A DNA stretch of 64,000 bases from Norana najaformis. Its lineage: Eukaryota; Annelida; Clitellata; Crassiclitellata; Hormogastridae. Made by a program: the position numbers and the translations under genes. The DNA lies in assembly GCA_964023275.1 (NCBI GenBank), contig OZ029914.1, positions 31,999,351 to 32,063,350 on the forward strand, written 5' to 3'. The notes beneath the pieces were generated by a model, which did no database searches, was not told the DNA's origin, and saw only the letters and a list, made by a program, of their open reading frames with translations. Below, one piece after another: positions 32,533 through 43,975 of this stretch. Every line of letters begins with the position of its first letter. The first letter of the stretch is position 1.

Positions 32533-33250
32533 CTATAATTTGTGCTCAAAATGTCCTCCTTTGGCATTGACACCAGCAGTAAGGCGTGCCTGACAGTGTC
32601 TGATTGCCGTATCAAGTATGCGTTGATCCAATTCATCCCAATGCCTGTCTGATACGTAGCTCATCGAAATTCCGATTTTTGCTTTGTATACTTTTTCTTG
32701 CATTATTCCCCAGATTTTATAGTCCACAGGATTAGGTCTGGACATGTTGGAGGCCAAAGTGCAGGAGGTTTGAAATCAGGAGTCTAGTTCGTCAGCAGTT
32801 CGACGGTTTCACGAACTCAGTGTGCTGGCACACCATCCTAAAATGTATAATACTCTGACGTTTTTCGTATATCTGAAATGTGTAAATACTCTGACATTTC
32901 TCGTATATTTGGTTTGAACTTCTCCGATAACAGGGCAATCCGGTAGTACGCACCATTAAGTTTAACGCCAGGTTCCACAAAGTGTACCCCAATTCTGCGA
33001 AGTGCAAACACACTTACTGAAACCATTAGTGATTGACTGAAAGTCGAATGAGTGCGAAGCAAACGATTCCCATGGATGTTCTTCTTAGTACTGACGGCAG
33101 CATACAAATGATCATTTTGACTATTCGATGGTGCAGCGACAGTGAAAAGTTTCTCATCATTGAGTCATCAGTGAACCAAATGAAATTGACCATATGCGCA
33201 GGATAACGTCGTAAAATCGTTTATTTCACTCTTCCTTTATGCTCGCCCGA
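32533..33250 (-). pseudogene. Mariner/IS630-type transposase pseudogene
   Basis: The minus strand reads in broken frames 'LYAAVSTKK'-like sequence, 'GNRLLRTHSTFSQSLMVSVS', 'IGVHFVEPGVKLNGAYYR', a degenerate 'QDGVPAH' (second catalytic Asp), then 'RPNPVDYKIWGIMQEKVY' and 'GGHFEHKL'. This is the layout of mariner-superfamily transposases with the PNPVDY third acidic block. Frameshifts and a stop occur near 32800. Confidence 0.8.
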
Positions 33251-33639
33251 TGGCGCCAGAATGCCACTCCCACTTCCTCCAGTCCGTCTCTCTTGCATAG
33301 ATATCTTAATAGCAGTGCTATTAATATAATCTTTTCGATGTTCTCGTTACGCCTCGCAGTTCTTTGTCTGCCGCTACCTTCCTGACGATCCGGTTCTATG
33401 AGTCTTCCTCAGAAGGGCCTTAATTGTAACCCCAAGTTTGAAAGAGAATCTTTGCCGAATAGGAAACAATTACAGCAATTTCAAAAAGCCAGGGCCCTTA
33501 TTATGTTCTATTTTGTGGTATCAGCTACGACTTAAAGTAGAATTTGAATTCTCTGGAGTTTCTACGCCATTTACTTTGTGATTCCGATGACAAACGAGTT
33601 ACATTAACCGAGGCGGCTGGAATCCAAAGCGTTATTTAA

Positions 33640-33905
33640 AGATATCCTGGGAAACAAAGCCTGATTCTGCCTATGTCATGAATATGCATTTGTGACGATT
33701 TACAGATACCATTCACGCATTCGGTGAAGGACAAAGTATAGGTAAAGTCAACACCAAAGTTACAAGCAGAATCAGCCAGAATAAGTAAGTCGCGTGGATT
33801 TAAAGATTCAAGCCATTCAAACTTTTTGAGCTGGTGTGGAATGCACAGTAGTAGAAATTCAGTTTTCGACCGTCTTAGGAGGAGTTTATTAGCCACACTC
33901 CAAAA
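33640..33905 (-). pseudogene. CR1-like LINE reverse transcriptase fragment
   Basis: The minus strand encodes 'ANKLLLRRSKTEFLLLCIP', 'NFGVDFTYTLSFTECVNGIC' and 'HIHDIGRIRLCFPGYL'. It corresponds to the CR1 RT thumb and connection region ('LnpdKTEfl', 'lGv.fD..LsF..hv'). It is followed by a sequence (33920-34010) shared in reverse with 18490-18550 and 27890-27950. Confidence 0.65.
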
Positions 33906-34194
33906 CTGACAAGACAAACAAGGTAACCGACGGTTACTATGTAGGGACCTTGAGCACAATCCTTCACTCACAGTTGCTAACGCAATTGACTGATGCTTAA
34001 TCATTAGGTAGTGACGGATAATAATAGCAGAAATAATATTAACAAGCTGTCAAACGAAATGTAACTTTGAGAATCATCCGCGTTGAAATGACATCCTAGT
34101 GAATAATTGCCGAGCAATGCACGTATATTGGTGTGGCGTACTAAGTGAACAAAAAAATACCAAACACAAACCATGTGGAACGTCACGTATTAAA

Positions 34195-34440
34195 AATCGT
34201 AAACGTAATTCCAAAATTTATACAGCGCCCAACGAAAGCCGAGCCGCTGGGATCAGCTTATTCACTGTCAAAACAAAATCGATAGGCAAAAGGGTTCGGT
34301 TCCAGGTCAAGATCCAAGAGTCAGGCAGAGAGACAGCGTGGCAGCTACGGTGGATGATGTTTGGGGTTGGAGAGGAGAGAGAGATAAGAGGAAGAAGGGG
34401 GAGCCAGGATAGGATCTGTAAAAGAGGAGCCAATATCAGA
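34195..34440 (-). repeat. Retroposon 3' region, second minus-oriented copy
   Basis: Same family as 12830-13045: 'tatacagcgcccaacgaaag', 'gatcagcttattcactgtca', 'caaaatcgataggcaaaagg' and 'ccaggtcaagatcca'. The retroposon's 3' end is at the left. Confidence 0.7.
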
Positions 34441-35195
34441 AGAACTAAACAGACGAGGGCCGTGATATAGAATTAGCATAGTAATAAGATATGAAGTAAG
34501 GCTGGTCAAGCACACAACCACACAGTTAATATACATTCAACAGGGAGTTACTGATGAAGAGGGAGGACATGTAACAGCCATTGAAAAAGAGCGTTGAACC
34601 ACCTAAAGCTTTTTCAACGAGAATATACCCTGTCTAGAGCATTACAAACAGCAAGAATGAAACTTACAAAACGCTAATGAAACTTTTTAATGCAGGATAA
34701 GAAACAATATTAATATGGTATTATATTAAGGTCGCCAATGTGTATAGCTCCCCTTTCAAAATACTTGGAACGTTGCCAGGAGGACGGCCTTCGAAATTTT
34801 CAATGTTTAAGACAGCGATTTGTCATGCTCAGTTGCCAGACATAGAGGCCATAGACAAGAATGGTCTCCAACAGACTTTCAATATACTTTAAACATCTAG
34901 AAGCTTGCTCATATCGGCTGCTGCTTACACGCGCCGGAGCGAGTAGCCGATTCAGAGCAGATGCATATCGGTGTTACTCAGAGGTACAGATCAGAGAACG
35001 TTTCGACGAGTACGTGACCGAAAACGTTAGTAGGGTCAGAAATAGAAAACACACTTACTTACTAGATCACAAAAGATTATAATTATAGCGTTCACTGTGT
35101 TTCGTTTAAAGCATAAATAAATTTCACATCTCATCCGTCACGTGTCGTTTCTGGCAAGAGAGACAAATTGCAAAGACGCGGCATGCCTGCCAGAA
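34440..35195. other. Unique spacer before duplication copy 2
   Basis: Sequence not seen elsewhere in the window. The open frame at 34861-35082 shows no resemblance I recognise. The duplication resumes at about 35196. Confidence 0.4.
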
Positions 35196-35297
35196 GAACA
35201 TGAATATTTAATCTAAATTAGTGACTTCTATTGCGCCGTTATCATAATCCATAAAACCTCAATCGATAGTGCGTAAAGAGAGCCTGCAGTCAAAACT

Positions 35298-35382
35298 ATG
35301 ATCCGCTGGAGAAGCCGGTTGACACCCGATAAGTCAGAGAAACCAGATGTCATGCTGCGTTGGTTAAACAACCTGAAACAAC
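35298..35382 (+). CDS. Possible upstream coding exon, copy 2 (28 codons)
   Basis: Same 85-bp ATG-to-donor structure as 15989-16073, with Ser changed to Thr at residue 9. Weak, for the same reasons. Confidence 0.2.
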
Positions 35383-35982
35383 GTGAGTTTTAAGTTTAGT
35401 TCTGATGAAATTATATAGTCCAGGAGTCCATTACTGTTCTGGTGGGTGGAGCAGTAAGAGTCAAAGCATCCGTTGTTCGGGAAATATTTACTTGGGACCT
35501 ACAAGAAAGAGCTTAAACGGAGTACGTTTGCGTACTGCATGGGAATCCTGTTGCATGGGGTCATTATAACATTGAAAAAAGCCGACATAGCGAAACTCTA
35601 TATAAGTAGGCCTACTTACAGCTTTATAGCTAACGCAACAAAGAACGTAAATATGCAAAGAACTCATTTTTACTCATTTTATGCCTGCTTCTCTTCTGAA
35701 TGCGTTTCTTACAAATTTATTTTGCGGACTTTGTGTTTTCTCATCCACGGTTACATGTACTCTGATATTATCAATTTCAATCTAATTTTAGCATACATTG
35801 AACCCAAAAGCTGGCATGTACAGTTGTGACTTCTTTTTTCATGGGTAACTTAAGCTTGGAAAGAGGACTTCAAAAAGCGTTCACTATAATTTTAATTATG
35901 AAATATAAAGTAGAAGAATATACCGTATATCTATATGTAATAATCGGTAAATATTGAAGTTTTATCTATTGTTATGCTTTAG

Positions 35983-36177
35983 AACACAAACGCATCTAAT
36001 GTAACCATGTTATTGGGGTTGGAAAAAACAACCAAGGAAACCGAAAAAGTGTTGACGGCTTTTTTGGAGGGAGAAGGGAAGAGGCGAGAGCTGTCACTTA
36101 CTCTTGGCATAACATCAGCTATTCAGTCAGTGCCACAAAGATTAAAGGAGCGATTTTTAGCTCAAGAAGTCCAGGAG
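35983..36177 (+). CDS. Type 1 array exon, copy D (65 codons)
   Basis: Acceptor 'tatgctttag', donor 'CAGGAG|gtaata', phases 0 and 0. Begins 'NTNASNVTMLLGLEKTTKE' and ends 'QSVPQRLKERFLAQEVQE'. It differs from copy B at about 23 of 195 bases, while the adjacent introns differ by only about 2-3%. Same length as the three upstream copies and uninterrupted. If the donor is unused, a stop follows 11 codons later. Confidence 0.6.
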
Positions 36178-36734
36178 GTAATATCAGAATTTGGCCAATG
36201 GTCTTGTAAATAAAAACATTTTGTAATTTGTCTGAATTCAGTCGATTAGAAAGTTTACAGAAATGTTTCCACTGTACCTCTATGCATCTAAGAGGAACTC
36301 GTTCGGAGCATTAAATCTAAGTTTCAAATCGATGCATGCCTTTCTCTAAGGCGTGTTGTTGTAAACAATAATTTGAGGTTTAGTGGTATCCACGTAATTT
36401 GCTATCAGTTCTCCTTGTCTGTATCACAAGCCATTCTTTGAATCACTCTAATTGAACTTATTCACTAATGCTTACATGCTACTACGAAATCGACAATTCT
36501 TCCCTGCCGACAGTAGTTTTATGCATATTTCAGTCGCGTACTATGCTCAGGACTGTTAAAAGTAGCGCTTATGACTTAGATCTACTCTAAGTGCGAGAGT
36601 GCCCCCGACACATATCCTGTCACCGAAACGGCTGTCCTGCGTATTTTGTCCTATTTACGCGATGCTATAAATGTCTACCTTGTGAAAACACTATGCAAAT
36701 TAGTTCCCTATATCCCACGGGAATATTCATGGAA

Positions 36735-36880
36735 TCAGATTTTGTATGCCTCAAACTGTCTTAGTTTACACGCAACTGATCTGGTTACTTGCCGACTCGA
36801 TTTCTGCAACTCAATTCTGATTGGCGTTGTTAAAAGAGATTTGCACGAACTCCAAATTGTTTAAAATTCTCTAGTCAGAG
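36735..36880 (+). repeat. CR1-like LINE RT fragment, duplicate
   Basis: Duplicate of 17740-17890 with the same 'LVTCRLDFCNSILIGV' reading. Confidence 0.7.
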
Positions 36881-36905
36881 CGATAACAAAAACCTCTTAG
36901 TCTGA

Positions 36906-37166
36906 CTATGGCTCCACACTTATAGCAATGCATCTTTGGGAGACATCAATCCTAGTTATGCTGTCAGGCACAGTGTGGGCATGACGGAGGTTTCTATAAT
37001 TTTGTCGTATTTTCTCGCTTTCGCCCGCCATATTCATAACATTTGTAAGAACCAGATAAGGCATCATCTGCATTTCCTCTAACAGTTCGTCGTTCAGAAT
37101 TCTCACAACTATTCGATCGCGTATAAGTTCACCCTTGATTCCTCCAAATTTACATGTCTCGTCCAA
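36906..37166 (-). pseudogene. Ty3/gypsy gag fragment, copy 2
   Basis: Duplicate of 17914-18174 with two residue changes; same 'ELIRDRIVVRILNDELL' core. Confidence 0.65.
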
Positions 37167-37649
37167 GAAAATAGTATAGTCATTAATGCCTCATACGGCT
37201 ACCCCTCTCGTGGATTGCGGCAACTGAATTTGGCGCGTTCATAGCTTACACATTTCCTCACAACAAAACAAATATCAAAACGCTGTTACTATAGTCGTCA
37301 ATTATCATGTCTATCAAACTTCTACGCGGCTTACTGACCGGTTTGCTTTTCAGTATTCGCATGCCTCTTCATGGGTATTTCATACCTACACTGTTCAGGC
37401 CCACCCCAGTGTGTAGATATAACATGGACATCTGCACTATCACTATTATTATTTCTGCATTTATTAAGCGCTACTGTATGATGACTAAGCATCAATCAAT
37501 GGCATTGAGCCGTTTTGAGTGAAGGACTTGCTCAAGGTCCCTGCACAGAAACAATCTCAGTGAAGGCTTGAACTCGTTACGAACAGATTCATCCAAACAT
37601 CCAATCATCTAAAGTATATCAGTTACTCGAGAAGAGAAGAGATAAGCTG

Positions 37650-39262
37650 TGTTTGCTGATCGATGGCAACGTGTGATAAGAGATCAAATCCATCGATCGA
37701 ATCTTCTTATGTGACAATAATGGTGAAGGCATTGTGCATGAAAACGCCTCTGATGGATGCTATCGCTGAAAAATGATCAAGATATTTATCCACCAAATAA
37801 AGATGTCTTTTACAAGAAGCCAGTTTTCGTCATATGAGAACAAGTTATCTAGAACTAGAAATTTCAATAACACCTGAAGGGTAAACAGAAATTACAGGCA
37901 AGAGAAAAGAAGCGAGACAATTGGAAAGAACAGAACAAGGAACCCCTTCTGGATGAAGAAGAAAGAAAGCACTAGAAAATGAGAGTAATATGCGTAAAAT
38001 CCAGAGAGGGAAACCATTTCGATGGATGACATCAAGATTCTTGTATCCCAAACGCAAAACAATCACAAGCCGGGTTAGCGGGTGTTTGGAGCGGCGTCGA
38101 CCGTTGTCCTAAATTAGTGGCCGGCTGGTGAAGTACACATGGAGGGATTTCTGGGCATTGCGTTTTCTATCGTCTTCAAGAGACTTTTAGACAGTCAACT
38201 GTGTGCTGTGGATTTCATCTGCGGTTGTCGTTCCTTACTTTCTCATCTTCGATGCAGCACGTTCAGAAATTCCAACTTGGTGTCACCCGTTAACCCTAGA
38301 TGAGAATCCGTCAGCTGGGCCCTGCGGAAGCCCAGTATTTCTGACTTTTCTAGTTATCTGAGCATTTATATTGTTTTGTTTAGCCCAATCTTGAGCATTT
38401 TCTACCGATGAACTTCAACATAATTTAATCAAGGCTATAGCAGAGGGCGCCCTTTGTTAGATTCACTTGAACAGTTAGGCAGACGTCTCTTTCCAGGAAT
38501 TTGGGTTAGGCCTACTTGTTGCTTTAGCTGCAAATTCTGCCCGTCAATTATAGACGTTTTTAAATTAGTCAAAATTTATATTCTGTCAGATATTATTTGC
38601 TTGTTTAGTGTTTCATAAAAGGTGTATCGTATTTTTCACTTTGTTCTATTCATACTCCGATTTTATTCAACTAAGATGGCAAACCGCATGACTTCTCTAT
38701 TATCTTTTATTCTGTCACCGCCGCTGGCTTCCTTAGTTTACTCAAATCCGATGTATATGGCCAGCTCATAATTCTCTTTATCACTAATTTTCTAATTAAA
38801 ATTACTATTTTAAAGCCCAGATGGTACAATTTTTCTACCCAGACAGACGGGGAGGGTCTCACCTAAAATGTGAATGTTGAAAACGTCCTGGCTGAATAAT
38901 ATAAATGTTAATATTGCAGGAACAGAGACCATATTTGGTGGCATAAAAGAAGGTAGCCAATAGGAAAGCGTATCGGCCTCTTAACTGTTCGTCCACGGGT
39001 TTGACTCTTGGTCCGCTTAAATACCAAGGGTTAGGGTTCACGGCCAGCCTGGATTGCCATAGAGCTGATGGAAAGAATGGGCATATTTTTATCCCCTTGC
39101 AAACGTCTTGGCACAACGATCAGCGGTTCAATGCGACTGTGTTCTGAAGTATGTTCGAGGAGCCGGACATATGCGAAGATGAACCATTCAAGGGATGTAC
39201 TCCACTTTGCATGCAGTAGTATGTTCCATTCTTGCTTTATTCTTTCTTTCCTTCTTTCCTTC
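37650..39262 (+). repeat. Block B, copy 3
   Basis: Near-identical to copy 1 (18660-20268). Its 'atggcaaaccgc' frame carries a one-base deletion. It ends in a CT-rich tract that corresponds to the empty insertion site of LTR element 1. Confidence 0.8.
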
Positions 39263-39356
39263 TCTCTCTCTCTCTCTCTCACACATTCATCTTTTGGGTA
39301 AAAATCATTAACTTTTAAAATAAACTCTTATGATAATAAAGAATGTGTTTTTTCAG

Positions 39357-39480
39357 AGTGAAGTGGATATTATGTTGGACAAACTTTTACAAACTTGGTT
39401 ACGCTTTGTAAAAGCACAGAAGCTTGTTGATGCTGCGATTACAATTTCTGGCATGGGTATCATTCTTCACGTAGACCCGT
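39357..39480 (+). CDS. Type 2 array exon, subtype a, copy 2 (intact)
   Basis: Acceptor 'gtgttttttcag', donor 'CCCGT|gtaaga', 124 bp, phase 0 start and phase 1 end. Encodes 'SEVDIMLDKLLQTWLRFVKA' followed by 'DAAITISGMGIILHVDP'. Length, phases and placement equal subtype b, but bases match subtype b at only about 35%, while the downstream intron and SINE are about 90% identical. The paralogue at 26143 is frameshifted. Confidence 0.55.
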
Positions 39481-39557
39481 GTAAGAGTATGTATTACAAT
39501 TACTTCACACAATATAGGTTTTGCATTTTAAACTTCATATTTAAATCATATTTCACA

Positions 39558-39805
39558 GAGGTGCGTGACTGTCAAATGGTTAGCGTGCTGGACTGTCAAG
39601 CGAAAGGTTGGGGTTTCAAATCCCCAATAGGCATTTCGAGATTTTGACTCCACCTACGCCCCCTGTCGAACTCACCTAAAATGAGTACAATGACCGTAAA
39701 TTGTCAGTGGGAAGATCAGACGGCGATGGAGAGGACTGGTTAGCTGCCTTCATATGCCGAGCTAAAATATGAAGTCGCTGTTTCTCAGACTAGCTTAAAG
39801 GATAG
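39558..39805 (+). repeat. tRNA-derived SINE, copy 3
   Basis: Same element and same offset from the type 2 donor as copy 1, including 'atggttagcgtgctggac' and 'ggggtttcaaatcccc'. Confidence 0.7.
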
Positions 39806-39914
39806 ATCTTCTTCTCTTTCTCTATAAACTCTGTTTTTTGCAAAGAATTCAAATCCAATAGTTAAGTCATTTCTGAATCATTGTTGATCTAGTCCGATAT
39901 CTTAAAATCCCCCA

Positions 39915-41230
39915 TCATCTGGTTTAGGCGAAAATTACTTTTATTATGAAACCCATTAACCAGTTGATACGGTGCAATTTACATTAGAAGGCAGTAAAAT
40001 AAAGACCAAAAACAGATGTAAAGATAGCACTGTAATGAATATAATGTAAAATAATGTAAACAAGGTGAGATAATATCAGATGATATGATATGACAAAATA
40101 TGACATGACAAAATAAAAAAATGACACTGGATGAGGCGAAACAAGACAAGACAACACAAGATTTAGATGTTAATCTAATCTAATCTATTCCATTCAATTC
40201 TTTTCTAATCTAACAACTTCCATGGCGTCATTATTGTTATTAATTGGAAAGTACTATAGCATCGATGCATAACGTAGAAGCGTCAACCGATGGCCCATCA
40301 AATTTAAGCCTCAGTCAGACGAATATCGAGAAAATCAGTCCACTGAACAGATTTGCAATCTACGGCGGATAAACCAACTGAAGAACCCATTGGATGCCTC
40401 GGGTGTATGATAATGACTAAGCATCATCGATGGTTGTTGCTTCCAGTCAATTCATATTCAAATGTCTTAATCATTTGGAGAAGCCAGATTGATTTTTCGA
40501 TAGTTCGAAAAAACCAGAAGTTAGGGAGCTGTGAGTAAGCAAGTTTCAAGAAGTGAGGTTTAAATTTAAACCTGAATAACATCGAGGAACTGAGGGAACG
40601 AACAGAACTAAGCAGCGAATTCGAAGGCCTTGGGCCAACTAATGCGAACGCTTGAAAACCCAACACCGTCCTTGTCACAAACGGGTAGCTCAAATATCTG
40701 TATATTTGTGAATAGTGTTAATATGACATAAAAGAGAAGGTACTGAAAGGAATGAAGAAGTTGTTCAAGGTACCAGATGGCTATAAAAAGAGACTGATAA
40801 AAGTGCAAACTCATCATCCATCTGGCTAGAATTAATCCCTCATAGGGATGATCAGTGGCTCCCGTGGTCGAAGATCATACTGTGACTCAAACTTCTCAGG
40901 ATCGTTCCGGGACCCCTAGAATTTCTCACGTCTCCATATTGCGGCAAACAAATCGTATATGTCGCTGCCAAGACGCTGCGGAACCGGACTGAAAGGTGCT
41001 GACGAATCTGCCATTTACCTTTTCATCTCCCAAAATATAGACTTCAGTATTGTAGTATTGTACTGTTTGTAAATTTGTCTCAGCAGCTAAACCCTCGCAA
41101 GCATTATCCGATGGCGCTGAACCGTTGTGAGTGAAGGACTTGCTCAAGATCCTTACACAGTAACCGTCTCTAACTTATACTCTCTGCGTTACATACCGGA
41201 CAGCGTTACATACCGACGGCTACCGTCAGG
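39915..41230. other. Duplicated non-coding stretch with LINE fragment, copy 2
   Basis: Collinear with 26700-28020. It contains the minus-strand CR1 C-terminal fragment at 40500-40693 and the same low-complexity region. No gene recognised. Confidence 0.5.
40500..40693 (-). repeat. CR1-like LINE C-terminal fragment, copy 2
   Basis: Duplicate of 27290-27481 ('FALVGPRPSNSLLSSVRSLS'). Confidence 0.65.
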
Positions 41231-42905
41231 GAAGAGCTAACTGTGTGTGCTGATCGATGGCACAGTGTCGCAAACGTCTGTATCTGTTCACCCCGTCGAA
41301 TCTTCTTATGTGACTGGAATGGTGAAGACAGTGTGCATCAAAACCCCTCTGGTGGATTTATCGCTGGAAAATGATCAAGAACATTTATCCACAAAATAAA
41401 GATATTACAAGAAGCGAGTTTTGGTCATATCAGGACCAGCTGTTTAGAACTAGACATCTCAGTAACATCTTAAGGGTAAACAGAAATTACGGACACGAGA
41501 AAACAATTTAGACGACTGGAAAGAACAGAACATAAAACCCCTTATGGAAGAAGAAAGTAAACACTAGCAAATGGTTAGAGGTGCGGAATGCTTGCTTCTG
41601 CTATAAAAGTGTTGTGCATAACAACCAGAAATGGAAACCATTTCAGTGGACGACACAAAGATCGACGTATCCAACTCGTATAACAATAGCAAATGGTTAG
41701 AGGAAAGAGAGTCTTTGGAGCGGAGTCGACCTTAAATCACAGACATGTGCAGGCTGTGTGACCTATTGGCTAGCTGGTGACGAATGCATATGCTGTACAG
41801 ATCCGACTCATTGAGGAATTTCTGTGCATTGCGTTTTCTACAGTCATCAAGGGACTGTTGGGCAGTTAGTCAACTGTGTGCTGTGGACTTCGTCTATGGT
41901 TGTCGTTCCTTGCTTTCTCATCTTCGATGCAGCACGTTCAGAAATTGCAACTTGGTGTCACCCGTTAACCCTAGATGAGAATCCGTCAGCTGGGCCCTGC
42001 GGGAGCCCACTATTTCTGACTTTTCTAGTTATCTGAGTATTTATATTGTTTTTTAGCCCAATCTTGACCATTTTCTACCGATGAACTTCAACATAATTTA
42101 ATCTAGGCTATAGCAGAGGGCGCTCTTTATTAGGTTCACTTGAACAGTTAGACAAGCGTCTCTTTCCAGAAATTTGGCTTAGGCCTACTTGTTGCTTTAG
42201 CTGCAAATTCTGCCCGTCAATTATAGACGTTTTTAAATTAGTCAAAATTTATATTCTGCCATATTAATTTCTTGTTTAGTGTTTCATAAAGGGAGTATCG
42301 TATTTTTTGTTCAATTAATACTCCGATTTTATTAAACTAAGACGGCAAACCGCATGACTTCTCTATTATCTTTTATTCTGTCACCGCCGCTGGCTTCCTT
42401 AGTTTCCTCAATTCCGATGTATATGGCCAGCTCATAATTCTCTTTATCACTAATTTTCTAATTACAGTTACTATTTAAAAGTCCAGATGGTACAATTTTT
42501 ATACCCAGACAGACCGGGAGGGTCTCACCTGAAATGTGACTGTGGTAAAGTTCCTGGCTGAATAATATACAGATGATAATATTGCAGGAACAGCGACCCG
42601 ATTGAGTGGCATAAAAGAAGGTAGCCAATAGGAAAGCGTATGGGCCTCTTAACTGTTCATCCGTGGTTTTGACTCTTGGTCCACTTACTAACCAAGGGTT
42701 GGGGTTTACGGCCAACTTAGATTGCCATTTGACTAGAGCTTCTAGAGATAGTAGGCATATTTTTATCTCTTTGCAAGGTCTTGCCACAACGAACAGCGTT
42801 CAATGCGATTGGGGTCTGAAGTATGTTCGAGCAGCCGGACATATGCGAAGGTGAACCATCGCATCTCTATGCAGTGGTATGTTTGAGTCTTTTTTTCTTT
42901 CCTCC
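41230..42905 (+). repeat. Block B, copy 4
   Basis: Near-identical to copy 2 (28020-29690), with a small rearrangement near 41690 where 'agcaaatggttagagg' is repeated. It leads to the type 2b exon at 42975. Confidence 0.75.
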
Positions 42906-42974
42906 TTTTTTCTCGCTTTGAATTTCATCTTTTATTTGCATATTCCTCTAATAATAATAATGTGTTTTTAACAG

Positions 42975-43099
42975 ACTGATCTGGAAAAATTTCTTTCGGC
43001 CTTGGAAAGTTTTGTACGCCTGACAAGCCGAAACAAAGAAACATTTTGAAGAGGCTGTTAGGAAGCTTTTTCCTGGGGTACTACTTTATGGGAACCCAG
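42975..43099 (+). pseudogene. Type 2 array exon, subtype b, copy 2 (frameshifted)
   Basis: Acceptor 'gtttttaacag', donor 'CCCAG|gtaaga'. It begins 'TDLEKFLSALESFVRLTSRN', then a net one-base insertion ('gaaacattttgaagagg' against 'gaaaggtttgaagagg') breaks the frame. Near-identical to 29758 otherwise. A truncated SINE (43176-43275) follows. Confidence 0.5.
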
Positions 43100-43175
43100 G
43101 TAAGAGTATATATCATAATTATTTTCCACAATATAGGTTTGCATTTTAAACTTCATATTTAAATTATATTTCACA

Positions 43176-43275
43176 GGGGGTGCGTGACCATCAAATGGTT
43201 AGCGTGCTGAACGGTCAAGAAAGGTCGGGGTTTCAAATCCCCGCTATGAATTTCGAGGTTTTGGCTCCATCTACA
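43176..43275 (+). repeat. tRNA-derived SINE, copy 4 (truncated)
   Basis: Keeps the tRNA-like half and stops at 'ggttttggctccat'. The next sequence restarts upstream of the following type 2b exon, marking a local tandem duplication breakpoint. Confidence 0.65.
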
Positions 43276-43328
43276 CCACTATCTTCTATGTGCATATTCC
43301 TCTCATAATAATAATGTGTTTTTAACAG

Positions 43329-43452
43329 ACTGATCTGGAAAAATTTGCCTGTACTTTGGAAAGTTTCGTTCGGCTCATAAGCCGAAACAGAGGAACATTG
43401 CAAGAGGCTACCAGAAAGCTTATACCAGGGCTGATACTGCATGGAAATCCAG
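43329..43452 (+). CDS. Type 2 array exon, subtype b, copy 3 (intact, strongly diverged)
   Basis: Acceptor 'gtttttaacag' (the preceding 37 bp match those before 29758), donor 'TCCAG|gtaaca', 124 bp. Encodes 'TDLEKFACTLESFVRLISRN' then 'EATRKLIPGLILHGNP'. About 15 of 41 residues differ from 29758, and most substituted codons change the residue. The exon is only about 350 bp from the frameshifted copy 2. Confidence 0.55.
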
Positions 43453-43528
43453 GTAACAGGATATATCATAATTATTTTCCACACTATAGGTTTGCTTTTT
43501 AAAGTTCATATTTAAATTATATTTCACA

Positions 43529-43770
43529 GGGGATGCGTGACCATCAAATGGTTAGCGTGCTGAACGGTCAAGGAAAGGTCGGGGTTTCAAATCCCCACTA
43601 TGAATTTCGAGGTTTTGGCTCCACCTACACCACTATCGAACTCACCTAAAATGAGTACACTGACTGTAAATTGTCTTTGGGAAGATCTATCGGCGAGGGA
43701 GAGGTCTGGTTAGCCGCCTTCATATGCCGAGGCTTAAATATGAAGTCGCTGCCTCTCAGGCTAGCTTAAA
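43529..43770 (+). repeat. tRNA-derived SINE, copy 5
   Basis: Full-length copy about 77 bp after the type 2b donor, as in the other units. Confidence 0.7.
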
Positions 43771-43975
43771 GGATAAGTCTTCTTCTCTTTCTTCTTTATG
43801 AACTCTGTTGTTTTGCAAAGAATTCAAATGCAATTACTTAAGTCATTTTTGAATCACTGCGGATCTAGTCCGATATGTAAAAACCCCCATCATCTGGTTT
43901 AGGCGAAAATTACTTTTATTATGAAAGCCATTATCCTAGTTGATAAGGTGCATTTCACAATAGAAGGCAAAAGAC

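Noticed and set aside
39330..39647. A 105-codon frame running from before the type 2a exon through its donor into the SINE
   Set aside because: It crosses a good acceptor and a good donor and ends in the SINE, so read-through is fortuitous.
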